DNA from: JBGOTP01 sp041476545
GTDB lineage: Bacteria > Acidobacteriota > Vicinamibacteria > Vicinamibacterales > CAVVIG01
Direction: 5' to 3'
NCBI GenBank assembly: GCA_041476545.1
Contig: JBGOTP010000317.1
Location: 1 to 5,978 of the forward strand
Length of the DNA stretch: 5,978 nt
The translations under genes and the position numbers were made by a program. Of the stretch, positions 1-5,770 are shown one piece after another. How positions within the stretch are numbered: position 1 is the stretch's first letter; each line of letters starts with the position of its first letter. The notes under the pieces were generated by a model. That model was given only the letters and a program-made list of their open reading frames with translations. It made no database searches and was not told the DNA's origin.

Positions 1-152
1 CCACCGCTGCACTGAACGAACTCCTGTTTGACGAGGACCGGCGTGCCGCCCTGCGTGGCGCCGCGGCCGCGGCGCTGGCGAAATATTACTGGCCCCGAGC
101 CGCCCGTGAGACGCTGGAAGTCCTGGAACGATGCGCGGTGACTGTTTGTTGA
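1..152 (+). CDS. C-terminal end of a probable GT4-type glycosyltransferase (5' truncated)
   Basis: The window opens inside a reading frame whose first full codon is at base 3 and which ends at TGA 150-152. It gives 49 residues. The ending, with an acidic 'LLFDEDRRAAL' stretch, an alanine-rich helix, then 'YYWPRAARETLEVLER', resembles the C-terminus of GT-B fold, family 4 glycosyltransferases: a 'reset the loop after the donor site' helix followed by a W-x-x-A-A-x-x-T-L-x-V helix. Such enzymes transfer sugars from nucleotide donors to lipid-linked or protein acceptors at the cytoplasmic face of the membrane. The catalytic part lies outside the window, so the family call rests on this short tail and on the glycosyltransferase that follows directly. 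The last four codons overlap the ATG candidate of the next gene. Confidence 0.6.
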   Translation, partial: TAALNELLFDEDRRAALRGAAAAALAKYYWPRAARETLEVLERCAVTVC

Positions 153-964
153 CAGACCTGTCGATCATCATCGTCAGTTACAACGCGCGTGCGGACCTCG
201 AGCGCTGTCTCGCGTCGATTCACGAGCATCGGCCGGCGTGCTCGCATGAAACGATCGTGGTCGACAATGCGTCGACCGACGGCAGCGCGGCCGCGGCCAG
301 GCGATGGGCGGACGTGCACGTGATCGACGCGGGATCGAACGTAGGTTTCGCGGCCGGAAACAACATCGGCATACGCGCCAGCACTGGCGAGCACCTGCTG
401 CTGCTGAACAGCGACACGCTGGTCCCGGCCGGTGCGATCGACGCGCTGATGAACACGCTTCGACAGCATCCCGACGCCGCCATCGTGGGTCCCCGGCTGG
501 TCGATTCAGACCGACGCGCCGAGCTGTCGTTTGGCCGCATGCTCTCGCCCCTCAACGAACTTCGACAGCGTCGTCTCGTCCGCGGCCAGGAGAGGCGGGA
601 CCCCGCGGTGTCGCGATACGTCGAAGCGCTGACGCGCCGCGAGCAACGGCCCGACTGGGTCAGCGGGGCGTGCCTGCTGGTCCGTCGGGCCGACGCCTTT
701 GCCGTTGGGCTGCTGGACGAGCGCTATTTCATGTACGCGGAGGATGTCGACTTCTGTGCAGCCATTCGCGCGCGCGGCCGGGACGTCCTGTTCACCCCGC
801 GCGTTGAAGTCGTGCATGTGCGGGGCCGCTCCGCCGCAGCCAACCCCGCGGCGACCCATGCCGCATACGAGCGCAGCCATCTCGCCTTCTACGAGAAGCA
901 CCACCCACGGTTCGCTCCGCTGCTCCGTCTGTCGCGGTGGCTGAAGGCCCGCGGTCGGGGTTGA
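149..964 (+). CDS. GT2-family glycosyltransferase (rhamnosyltransferase-like)
   Basis: This 271-residue GT-A fold enzyme should transfer a sugar from a nucleotide donor during cell-surface polysaccharide synthesis in the cytoplasm. Counting from the TTG at 149, the visible motifs are the N-terminal strand 'SIIIVSYN' (about 5-12), the donor-binding 'DNASTDGS' (39-46), 'NVGFAAGNN' (64-72), the DxD-equivalent 'LNSDT' (86-90), 'WVSGACLLVRR' (170-180) and the acidic acceptor-site 'FMYAEDVDF' (194-202). This arrangement matches the WbbL/rhamnosyltransferase-like branch of GT2; the sugar specificity cannot be read. There is no membrane segment. Start choice: TTG 149 overlaps the upstream stop (TTGA), has GGTGA at 137-141 and gives the family-typical 'MTDLSIIIVSYN'. 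ATG 131, six codons earlier in the same frame, is the alternative. It is co-transcribed with the preceding glycosyltransferase. Confidence 0.9.
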   Translation: MTDLSIIIVSYNARADLERCLASIHEHRPACSHETIVVDNASTDGSAAAARRWADVHVIDAGSNVGFAAGNNIGIRASTGEHLLLLNSDTLVPAGAIDALMNTLRQHPDAAIVGPRLVDSDRRAELSFGRMLSPLNELRQRRLVRGQERRDPAVSRYVEALTRREQRPDWVSGACLLVRRADAFAVGLLDERYFMYAEDVDFCAAIRARGRDVLFTPRVEVVHVRGRSAAANPAATHAAYERSHLAFYEKHHPRFAPLLRLSRWLKARGRG

Positions 965-969
965 AGCCA

Positions 970-984
970 TGGGGCCCAGCCCCA
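970..984. terminator. short GC-rich hairpin between convergent genes
   Basis: TGGGGC (970-975) pairs with GCCCCA (979-984) across a three-base loop, giving a six-base-pair stem six bases after the glycosyltransferase stop. There is no T-run on either strand, so it is not a classical intrinsic terminator. It could act as a transcript-end stabiliser or bidirectional pause between the two convergent genes. Confidence 0.25.
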
Positions 985-996
985 GCCATGAGTGTC

Positions 997-1011
997 ACGC
1001 CTGACCGGCGT
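997..1011. terminator. second small hairpin at the convergent junction
   Basis: ACGCC (997-1001) can pair with GGCGT (1007-1011) over a five-base loop. The arm ends on the last base of the beta-barrel gene's stop codon. Two hairpins within the 46-bp gap between converging genes suggest a transcription or mRNA-end function, but there is no U-tract and random GC-rich pairing is possible. Confidence 0.2.
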
Positions 1012-1706
1012 CAGAATCGGATGTTGAATGTCGCCAGGTAACTGAAGCCGCCAAGATCCACCTTCGTTGCGCCGGCAAAATCCGCGGGGTTGATCTTCCC
1101 TGTTCCACTTTGGTGGCGAATCTCTCCTCCGATGTCCACGTTTCCAATGGGGACTCGCACGCCGCCAAGAATCAACGGCCCGGTAGCCCATCCACTTCCC
1201 ACGAACCGGTCGTTAAACACTGTGTTATTGAAGTCGACGAAGTCGCCGGTCTCGGTGTATCGCCAGGACACGACGCTGACACCCGCGCCGATGTAGGGCT
1301 GGATATCCGCCCTGCGTCCGAACGGCAGCACCCGAAAGCTCGCCGTGAACGGCACGGTGCGAAGCTTGAGGCGCTGTTCGATTTCCGCGCCGTTGTCCTG
1401 CACGAGCTTGGCATAGGTGCTCGGAACGGTCTTCGCATACAGTCCCACGCCCAGACCCACTTCAGCCTGATCGGTGAGTGCGACGAGCCACTCAGCACCG
1501 ACTGTCGCGCTCCTGAAGTCGTTCAGCCTGAACAGAAAGAACTTCTGGTCGTTGAGGAGAACGTCGCCGTTGACACGAGCGTCCTCACCACGTGGTACGA
1601 ATCCACCGACGTACAGACTCAGCGATTGCTGAGCATACGCGGCCGAAGGGACTCCAAACGCCCCGACGAGCAGAACCATGGACAGCGACGACAACAGGCG
1701 ACGCAT
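1011..1706 (-). CDS. outer-membrane beta-barrel protein, function unknown
   Basis: This is a 231-residue exported protein. Residues 1-25 form a Sec signal peptide: MRR, a hydrophobic core (VLLVGAFGV), and an AYA-QQ cleavage site after A25. The mature part alternates hydrophobic and polar residues in amphipathic beta strands (for example 'SLSLYVGGFVPR', 'VGLGVGLYAKTV', 'PFTASFRVLPFG', 'QPYIGAGVSVVSWRY', 'PLILGGVRVPIG'). It ends in 'YLATFNIRF', whose terminal aromatic residue is the usual BAM recognition signal. Size and strand pattern suggest an eight-stranded OmpW/OmpA-like or 'outer membrane beta-barrel' domain protein in the outer membrane; no substrate can be inferred. The start is firm: ATG 1706 is preceded by GAGGAG with seven bases of spacing and begins the signal peptide. 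The reading frame continues open upstream to 2102, but that extension is out of frame with the real gene there. The gene may be transcribed alone or by read-through from the monophosphatase 152 bp upstream. Confidence 0.85.
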   Translation of the reverse strand: MRRLLSSLSMVLLVGAFGVPSAAYAQQSLSLYVGGFVPRGEDARVNGDVLLNDQKFFLFRLNDFRSATVGAEWLVALTDQAEVGLGVGLYAKTVPSTYAKLVQDNGAEIEQRLKLRTVPFTASFRVLPFGRRADIQPYIGAGVSVVSWRYTETGDFVDFNNTVFNDRFVGSGWATGPLILGGVRVPIGNVDIGGEIRHQSGTGKINPADFAGATKVDLGGFSYLATFNIRF

Positions 1707-1713
1707 GTGGCAA

Positions 1714-1719
1714 CTCCTC
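1714..1719 (-). promoter_or_regulatory. strong Shine-Dalgarno site of the beta-barrel gene
   Basis: The minus strand reads GAGGAG, seven bases before ATG 1706. It is the strongest ribosome-binding site in the window and fixes the start at the signal peptide rather than at any upstream in-frame codon. Confidence 0.8.
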
Positions 1720-1726
1720 GATGGAT

Positions 1727-1742
1727 GGGTCTCAAACGACCC
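1727..1742 (-). promoter_or_regulatory. 5'-leader hairpin before the beta-barrel gene's ribosome-binding site
   Basis: GGGTC and GACCC (1738-1742 and 1727-1731) form a five-base-pair stem with a six-base loop. It ends seven bases upstream of the GAGGAG site. It could stabilise the leader or be a target for RNA-level control, as is common for porin mRNAs in Proteobacteria. No function is shown by the sequence. Confidence 0.25.
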
Positions 1743-1858
1743 GCCGCTTTCCCGAGCGACGAAGCAGGAGCGATGCCACAACGGCCGACCGAAAGCGGTG
1801 AGAAAACTAAGGCCTGAACCTGGACTGTCTCTCGAAGGGGTCAATCGCGGCGTCGCGT

Positions 1859-2674
1859 TTAGTCGACAGTCGGAACGTGGCGACCGGTCCAGGGATGCCA
1901 CGGCTCGATCACCTCCCGCATCTTCCCGTGTATCAACCCGTTGGTGGCCAGGATGTGACGGCCCCGGGAACTGAACGCGGTACCGTCCATCTTCGTGACC
2001 CGGCCGCCCGCTTCCGTGACGATGAGACTGCCGGCGGCCACGTCCCATGGCTTGAGGTCGCTTTCCCAGAATCCATCGATGCGGCCGGCCGCCACATAGC
2101 ACAAGTCGATCGCGGCCGACCCAAGACGGCGCACGGCACGTGCCCGGCCGACAAACGCCCCAAACAGTCCCACAATCTCATCGACCCGGTCGTGCACGTC
2201 GTACGGAAATCCTGTGACGAGGAGCGCATCCACGAGATCGGTGGCGGTCGATACGTGTACCGGGCGACCATTGAGAAACGCTCCCTGGCCCCGTTCGGCT
2301 GTGAAGAGCTCTCTCCGCGTCGGATCGTAGACAGCCCCGACTTCACCCACACCATCAATCTCTAGTCCGAGCGACGCGCAGAAGATGGGGAGTCCGTGGG
2401 CAAAATTTGTCGTGCCGTCGATGGGATCAAAGATCCAGCAGGGCCCCGAGAGGTTCGCGGCGCTGCCGCCCAGCTCTTCGGCCAGCACCCCGTGATCCGG
2501 AAAGCGATCCGCGATGAGCTCGCGGAACATCCGCTCGACGGCGAGGTCCACTTCCGTGACAAGGTCGATGGTCCCCTTCTTGTCCACGCGGAGGTCACCA
2601 CCGACCCGCGCCATCATGATGTCTCCGGCGCGGACGACGGCTTCAACAGCCGTGGCGAGGAAAAGGGGATTCAA
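1859..2674 (-). CDS. suhB: inositol monophosphatase family protein (SuhB-like)
   Basis: This 271-residue cytoplasmic Mg-dependent phosphatase is the usual length for the family. It should hydrolyse inositol 1-phosphate or related sugar phosphates. Motifs are complete: the 'KKGTIDLVTEVD' substrate region (32-43), the metal-binding 'LAEE' (64-67, E66 as ligand), motif A 'DPIDGTTNF' (83-91, D83 and D86 as ligands), and motif B 'WDVAAGSLIVTEAGG' (210-224, D211 as ligand). FBPase, CysQ and histidinol-phosphatase relatives share this fold. The spacing and 'ASLGLEIDG..GAVYDP' (100-118) favour the SuhB/IMPase group, but the true substrate is unproved. In E. coli SuhB also serves rRNA antitermination; whether that applies here is unknown. 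The start is TTG 2674, overlapping the stop of the upstream regulator as TTGA; it gives the typical 'MNPLFLATAVEAVVRAG' N-terminus. No clear Shine-Dalgarno site is present, so translation probably depends on coupling to the upstream gene. Confidence 0.93.
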   Translation of the reverse strand: MNPLFLATAVEAVVRAGDIMMARVGGDLRVDKKGTIDLVTEVDLAVERMFRELIADRFPDHGVLAEELGGSAANLSGPCWIFDPIDGTTNFAHGLPIFCASLGLEIDGVGEVGAVYDPTRRELFTAERGQGAFLNGRPVHVSTATDLVDALLVTGFPYDVHDRVDEIVGLFGAFVGRARAVRRLGSAAIDLCYVAAGRIDGFWESDLKPWDVAAGSLIVTEAGGRVTKMDGTAFSSRGRHILATNGLIHGKMREVIEPWHPWTGRHVPTVD

Positions 2675-3159
2675 GCCTTGACCGGATTTCCGGGAGCGCC
2701 GGCGGGCTGGACGCGCTTGGTCATGAGGATCTCCATTCCCCCTCCGGGTGCGCGCTGGAGACGGACTTCGTCCATGAAGCTTCTAATGAGGAAAATGCCC
2801 CGGCCGCTCGCCTTGAGCAGGTTCTCCGGCGCCATCGGGTCGGCCAGCGTTTCGGGGTCGAATCCGATACCCTGATCTCTGACTCGAATGGTCAGTGCGG
2901 GAGCCCGGTCGACGAGGTCGGTCTCGAACTCCACGAAGACCTGCTTGGCCGCGTCGTTTTCGTTACCGTGTTTGATGGCGTTGATGACCGATTCGCGGAC
3001 GGCGACACCAATCCAATGGACGGACTCGTCGTCCAGGCCGAGTTCGCGAGCCACATGGTCGCCCACGATCTGCACAAGATCGAGCATCCCGAAGGCGCTG
3101 CTGAATTCCAACCGGACGACCTGCGGGCCCTGTCGGCCCTGTCGACGATGCTGCGCCAT
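2671..3159 (-). CDS. RsbW/SpoIIAB-like ATP-binding protein (anti-sigma factor / serine kinase)
   Basis: This is a 162-residue GHKL (HATPase_c_2) domain protein with no sensor or dimerisation domain, the size of RsbW and SpoIIAB. Counted from ATG 3159, the N box is 'AVRESVINAIKHGN' (53-66; E56, N60), the G1 box 'VRDQGIGFDP' (93-102; D95, G97, G99) and the G2 box 'SGRGIFLIRSFMDEV' (118-132). Proteins of this type bind a sigma factor or response partner and phosphorylate a STAS-domain antagonist on serine or threonine in partner-switching stress control. No STAS or sigma gene lies in the window, so the partner is unknown. Start choice: ATG 3159 fits a promoter-like element ending at 3172; ATG 3183, eight codons upstream in frame, lies within that element. 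Neither has a Shine-Dalgarno site. The stop overlaps the start of the monophosphatase, so the two are one operon. The tail after the domain (about 150-162, 'QPAGAPGNPVKA') is a short disordered extension. Confidence 0.88.
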   Translation of the reverse strand: MAQHRRQGRQGPQVVRLEFSSAFGMLDLVQIVGDHVARELGLDDESVHWIGVAVRESVINAIKHGNENDAAKQVFVEFETDLVDRAPALTIRVRDQGIGFDPETLADPMAPENLLKASGRGIFLIRSFMDEVRLQRAPGGGMEILMTKRVQPAGAPGNPVKA

Positions 3160-3171
3160 GGACGCCGTTGA

Positions 3172-3200
3172 ATACCATCCCATCTCATGAGCGATGTCAA
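3172..3200 (-). promoter_or_regulatory. candidate sigma70-type promoter for the regulator/monophosphatase operon
   Basis: The minus strand has a perfect TTGACA -35 box (3195-3200), a 17-bp spacer and TGGTAT (3172-3177) as a poor -10 box (three of six matches, missing the conserved second-position A). A transcript from it would begin near 3165, only a few bases before ATG 3159. It shares the divergent region with aroA. Confidence 0.35.
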
Positions 3201-3211
3201 GCTGACTGACG

Positions 3212-3217
3212 TAGAAT
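3212..3217 (+). promoter_or_regulatory. candidate -10 element for the aroA operon
   Basis: TAGAAT matches TATAAT at five of six positions and lies eight bases before ATG 3226. A transcript would start at or within a few bases of that ATG. No -35 match is seen at 16-18 bp upstream. The element lies inside the longer aroA reading frame that starts at 3187, and so argues for the shorter start if it is real. Confidence 0.28.
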
Positions 3218-3225
3218 CGCCAGGG

Positions 3226-4512
3226 ATGCCCTCATTGCCCGCCACCACCATTACGCCGTCCCGCCGGGTCAGCGGACGTCTCCGCGTCCCCGGTGACAAG
3301 TCCATTTCGCATCGTTACGCCATCCTCGCGGCCCTCGCGAGCGGAACCTCGCAGATCCGGAACTTCGCCCCCGGAGCGGACTGTCGCTCGACGCTGGCGT
3401 GTTTGAAGGACCTCGGCGTGAGTATCGGCGAGACCGGAGAGGCCATCACCCTGATGGGACGAGGATTCGGGGGCTTTCGTTCGCCGTCCGTCCCCCTGAA
3501 CGCCGGAAACTCCGGAACCACGATGCGGATGCTGGCGGGCGTTCTGGCGGCTCAACCGTTCGTGACCCATCTCGTCGGCGACGAGTCGCTGTCCCGGCGG
3601 CCCATGCGCCGCGTGATCGCCCCTCTCGCGCTCATGGGGGCCCGGATCGAAGCCGTGGACGGGCACGCGCCACTGACGATCAATGGCACGCGCCTGCATG
3701 CCATCGCGTATCGGCCGGAGGTGGCGAGCGCACAAGTCAAGAGCGCGGTGCTTCTGGCGGGCCTCCACGCCGACGGTACGACATCGGTCACGGAACCAGC
3801 CCAGACCCGCGATCACACCGAACGGGCCCTGCGGGCTTTCGGATTTCAGGTCGGCGTCGAGGGCCCCACGGTATCCGTTGCGGGCGGCCAGCGGGCATCC
3901 GGTCAGACGTTGTCGGTGCCGGGCGACTTCTCCTCTGCCGCCTTCTGGATGGTGGCCGCCGCCGCTCTGCCGGGATCGCGCGTCGAGATCGAGGACGTGG
4001 GCCTCAACCCCACGAGGACCGGTCTGATTGACGTCCTCCGCCGGTTCGGCGCGCGCGTCGACGTGCGGGAAACGACCTCCGAGGCCGGCGAGCCCCGCGG
4101 CTCGGTCGTCGTCGAGGGCGACCGGACCGACGCCATCGAGATTGCTCCAGAGGAAGTCCCCGGCCTCATCGACGAACTCCCGGCGATTGCGGCCCTCGCC
4201 GCGCACAGCGGCTCCGTGCGCGTGAGCGGCGCGAGGGAACTGCGCGTCAAGGAGAGCGATCGGATTGCGGTGCTGGTGACGGGATTCCGAGGTCTCGGGA
4301 TCCGCGCCGAGGAGCGCGAGGACGGGTTCACGATCCACGGCGAAGGCGTCCCGACGGGCGGCGTTGCGGATGCATGCGGCGATCACCGCATGGCGATGGC
4401 GTTTGCGGTGGCCGCGCTCACTGGCCGGCATCCATCACGGATCGACGGTTCCGATGCCGTGGTCATTTCGTATCCGGGCTTTTTCGACACGCTCGAGCGG
4501 CTTGTGGTGTGA
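3226..4512 (+). CDS. aroA: 3-phosphoshikimate 1-carboxyvinyltransferase (EPSP synthase), class II type
   Basis: This 428-residue cytoplasmic enzyme joins shikimate 3-phosphate and phosphoenolpyruvate to form EPSP, the sixth shikimate-pathway step. From ATG 3226, the motifs are 'PGDKSISHR' (22-30, K25), 'NAGNSGTTMR' (92-101), 'SLSRRPMRR' (121-129), 'SAQVK' (168-172), 'RDHTE' (195-199), 'PGDFSSAAFW' (232-241), 'NPTR' (261-264), 'LIDELPAIAAL' (314-324, D316 catalytic-site equivalent), 'VKESDR' (341-346) and 'GDHRMAM' (385-391). GDKS, SAQxK, RxHxE and NxTR together are the signature of class II, CP4-like enzymes. The glycine of NSGT is retained where CP4 has alanine. Start: ATG 3226 gives the family length and places the PEP-site lysine at about residue 25; in-frame ATG 3187 would add 13 residues. 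Neither has a Shine-Dalgarno site. It is the first gene of an operon with aroK and a phosphoesterase, divergent from the regulator genes. Confidence 0.96.
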   Translation: MPSLPATTITPSRRVSGRLRVPGDKSISHRYAILAALASGTSQIRNFAPGADCRSTLACLKDLGVSIGETGEAITLMGRGFGGFRSPSVPLNAGNSGTTMRMLAGVLAAQPFVTHLVGDESLSRRPMRRVIAPLALMGARIEAVDGHAPLTINGTRLHAIAYRPEVASAQVKSAVLLAGLHADGTTSVTEPAQTRDHTERALRAFGFQVGVEGPTVSVAGGQRASGQTLSVPGDFSSAAFWMVAAAALPGSRVEIEDVGLNPTRTGLIDVLRRFGARVDVRETTSEAGEPRGSVVVEGDRTDAIEIAPEEVPGLIDELPAIAALAAHSGSVRVSGARELRVKESDRIAVLVTGFRGLGIRAEEREDGFTIHGEGVPTGGVADACGDHRMAMAFAVAALTGRHPSRIDGSDAVVISYPGFFDTLERLVV

Positions 4513-5009
4513 AGGCGGATAAGGTGTACCTGGTCGGGTTCATGGGCGCCGGAAAGACGACCGTCGCCCGCACGCTCGCGAGACGCCTCGACTGGCAGGC
4601 CGTCGATATCGACGAACTCATCGAGCAGCGGGAGCATCAGACCGTCGCCTCACTGTTTGCGACCAGGGGCGAGGCGTACTTCCGCACCGTCGAACGCGCC
4701 GTGCTCCTCGATCGGGTCGGCGCGCGCCATGTCGTCATGGCGACCGGCGGAGGCACGTTCGTCGATCCGCAGAATCGATCCCTCATCAACAGCGACGGCG
4801 TGTCGGTGTGGCTCGATGTGCCGCTCGATCGCCTGATCGCGCGCGTTCCGGCGAACGGACGCCGACCCCTCGCCGCGGACAGGCCCGAATTCGAACGGCT
4901 GTACGCGGTCCGGCGAGCCGCATATGCCGAAGCGCACCATCGAATCGACGCGGGTCGTATCAGTGTCGACGGCATCGTCGAGCAGCTCGTCGACTGGCTC
5001 GAAGCCTGA
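4509..5009 (+). CDS. aroK: shikimate kinase
   Basis: This is a 166-residue cytoplasmic P-loop kinase that phosphorylates shikimate at the 3-hydroxyl with ATP, making the substrate of the preceding gene's product. From GTG 4509, the Walker A loop is 'GFMGAGKTT' (10-18), the shikimate/Mg site 'DID' (33-35), the 'RGEAYFRTVE' segment (53-62, R59 binding shikimate), the 'GGG' (80-82) and the LID arginine in 'NGRRPL' (116-121). Length and motif order are those of a single-domain AroK/AroL. A reading frame extends back to 4374 inside aroA, but those 45 residues are unlike the family; the correct start is GTG 4509, which overlaps the aroA stop as GTGA. There is no separate ribosome-binding site, so translation should be coupled to aroA and tie two consecutive enzymes to equal expression. 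No aroB is fused or adjacent, unlike many genomes. Confidence 0.95.
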   Translation: MKADKVYLVGFMGAGKTTVARTLARRLDWQAVDIDELIEQREHQTVASLFATRGEAYFRTVERAVLLDRVGARHVVMATGGGTFVDPQNRSLINSDGVSVWLDVPLDRLIARVPANGRRPLAADRPEFERLYAVRRAAYAEAHHRIDAGRISVDGIVEQLVDWLEA

Positions 5010-5012
5010 GGG
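5008..5012 (+). promoter_or_regulatory. Shine-Dalgarno site of the phosphoesterase gene
   Basis: GAGGG lies six bases before ATG 5019 and overlaps the aroK stop codon. It decides the start of the phosphoesterase and marks the one junction in the operon that uses its own ribosome-binding site rather than an overlapping start. Confidence 0.65.
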
Positions 5013-5018
5013 CCACGC

Positions 5019-5762
5019 ATGCGCTATCTCGTGCTGACCGACATCCACGCAAACCTCGAGGCGCTTGACGCGTGCCTCCAGGACGCGACGCGACGCGGGT
5101 ACGACCAGACGCTGGTCCTTGGCGATCTGATCGGTTACGGCGCCGACCCGAATGCCGTTGTCACGCGTGTCCAGGAGCTGTCGCCGGTCGCGATGGTGCG
5201 TGGCAACCACGACAAGATCGCGATGGGGCTGGAGGAAGCCGAAGGTTTCAACACCGTGGCACGAGGTGCCGCGACCTGGACGTACGACGCGCTGACGCCG
5301 GAGCACCGCGAATGGCTGGCCGCTCTTCCCAAGGGCCCCACCATCGTCGATGATCTCGTGGAGATCTGCCATGGAGCGCCCTACGACGAAGACGACTACA
5401 TCTTCGACGACCTCGACGCGCTCCGCGCCTTGAGAACCTCGAGACGGCCCCTCTGCCTGTTTGGCCACACCCACTATCCCGTCACGTTCGAGCTGGCGGG
5501 AGACACGCTGTATGGCACGGGACAGGGATCGACTGGGGAAACCCGGCTGCTCCTCAAGGAAGGCGTGAAGTATGTGCTGAATCCCGGCTCGGTCGGCCAG
5601 CCGCGGGACGGCGACCCGCGCGCGGCGTACGCCATCCTGGATGCCGCCGCCCGGCACGTTGAGCTGTTCAGACTGATCTATCCGATCGAAATAGCGCAGG
5701 AGAAGATCATCGCGGCAGGCCTTCCCGAAGTGCTGGCGAGACGACTCGCGGCGGGACGGTAG
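5019..5762 (+). CDS. YfcE/MJ0936-like metallophosphoesterase
   Basis: This 247-residue cytoplasmic calcineurin-like (Metallophos_2) phosphoesterase probably acts on phosphodiesters with two metal ions. All metal-site motifs are present: 'DIHAN' (8-12, D8 and H10), 'GDLIGYG' (35-41, D36), 'GNHD' (62-65, N63 and H64), 'CHGAP' (117-121, H118) and 'FGHTHYP' (148-154, H150 and H152). 'NPGSVGQPRDGDPRAAYAILD' (188-208) is the conserved C-terminal segment of the YfcE-like subgroup. The physiological substrate is not known for most members and cannot be read here. It starts at ATG 5019 behind GAGGG, nine bases after aroK, so it is third in the aroA operon. It contributes no known step to the shikimate pathway, and its place there may be mere co-transcription. 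Confidence 0.92.
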   Translation: MRYLVLTDIHANLEALDACLQDATRRGYDQTLVLGDLIGYGADPNAVVTRVQELSPVAMVRGNHDKIAMGLEEAEGFNTVARGAATWTYDALTPEHREWLAALPKGPTIVDDLVEICHGAPYDEDDYIFDDLDALRALRTSRRPLCLFGHTHYPVTFELAGDTLYGTGQGSTGETRLLLKEGVKYVLNPGSVGQPRDGDPRAAYAILDAAARHVELFRLIYPIEIAQEKIIAAGLPEVLARRLAAGR

Positions 5763-5770
5763 CCGTCGCG

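Larger units (their letters stand above)
1707..1858. other. 152-bp intergenic leader region upstream of the beta-barrel gene
   Basis: This gap lies between the monophosphatase stop and the beta-barrel start, both on the minus strand. It holds the ribosome-binding site (1714-1719) and a hairpin (1727-1742). A minus-strand TTGACC near 1838-1843 resembles a -35 box, but no convincing -10 box follows at 16-18 bp. I see no tRNA, repeat or further coding region. Confidence 0.5.

Noticed and set aside
1820..1843. A possible promoter for the beta-barrel gene (minus-strand TTGACC).
   Set aside because: No acceptable -10 hexamer follows at 16-18 bp; the nearest TAGTTT is about 29 bp away.
1846..1857. 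A CGCG-ACGC-CGCG mini-hairpin just after the monophosphatase stop, considered as a terminator.
   Set aside because: The stem has only four base pairs and there is no downstream T-run; such pairing is common by chance in GC-rich DNA.
1707..2102. The upstream in-frame extension of the beta-barrel gene.
   Set aside because: It would bury the signal peptide inside the protein, lies antisense-free but out of frame with the real monophosphatase on the same strand, and the strong ribosome site points to ATG 1706.
3232..4431. A 399-codon open frame on the minus strand, antisense to aroA.
   Set aside because: The aroA frame on the plus strand has every family motif, and the antisense product is rich in R, G, H and P with no domain pattern. 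Long antisense frames are expected in GC-rich codon-biased genes.
4374..4508. The 45-codon N-terminal extension of aroK inside aroA.
   Set aside because: It overlaps essential aroA coding sequence, does not resemble shikimate kinases, and GTG 4509 at the aroA stop gives the normal family length.
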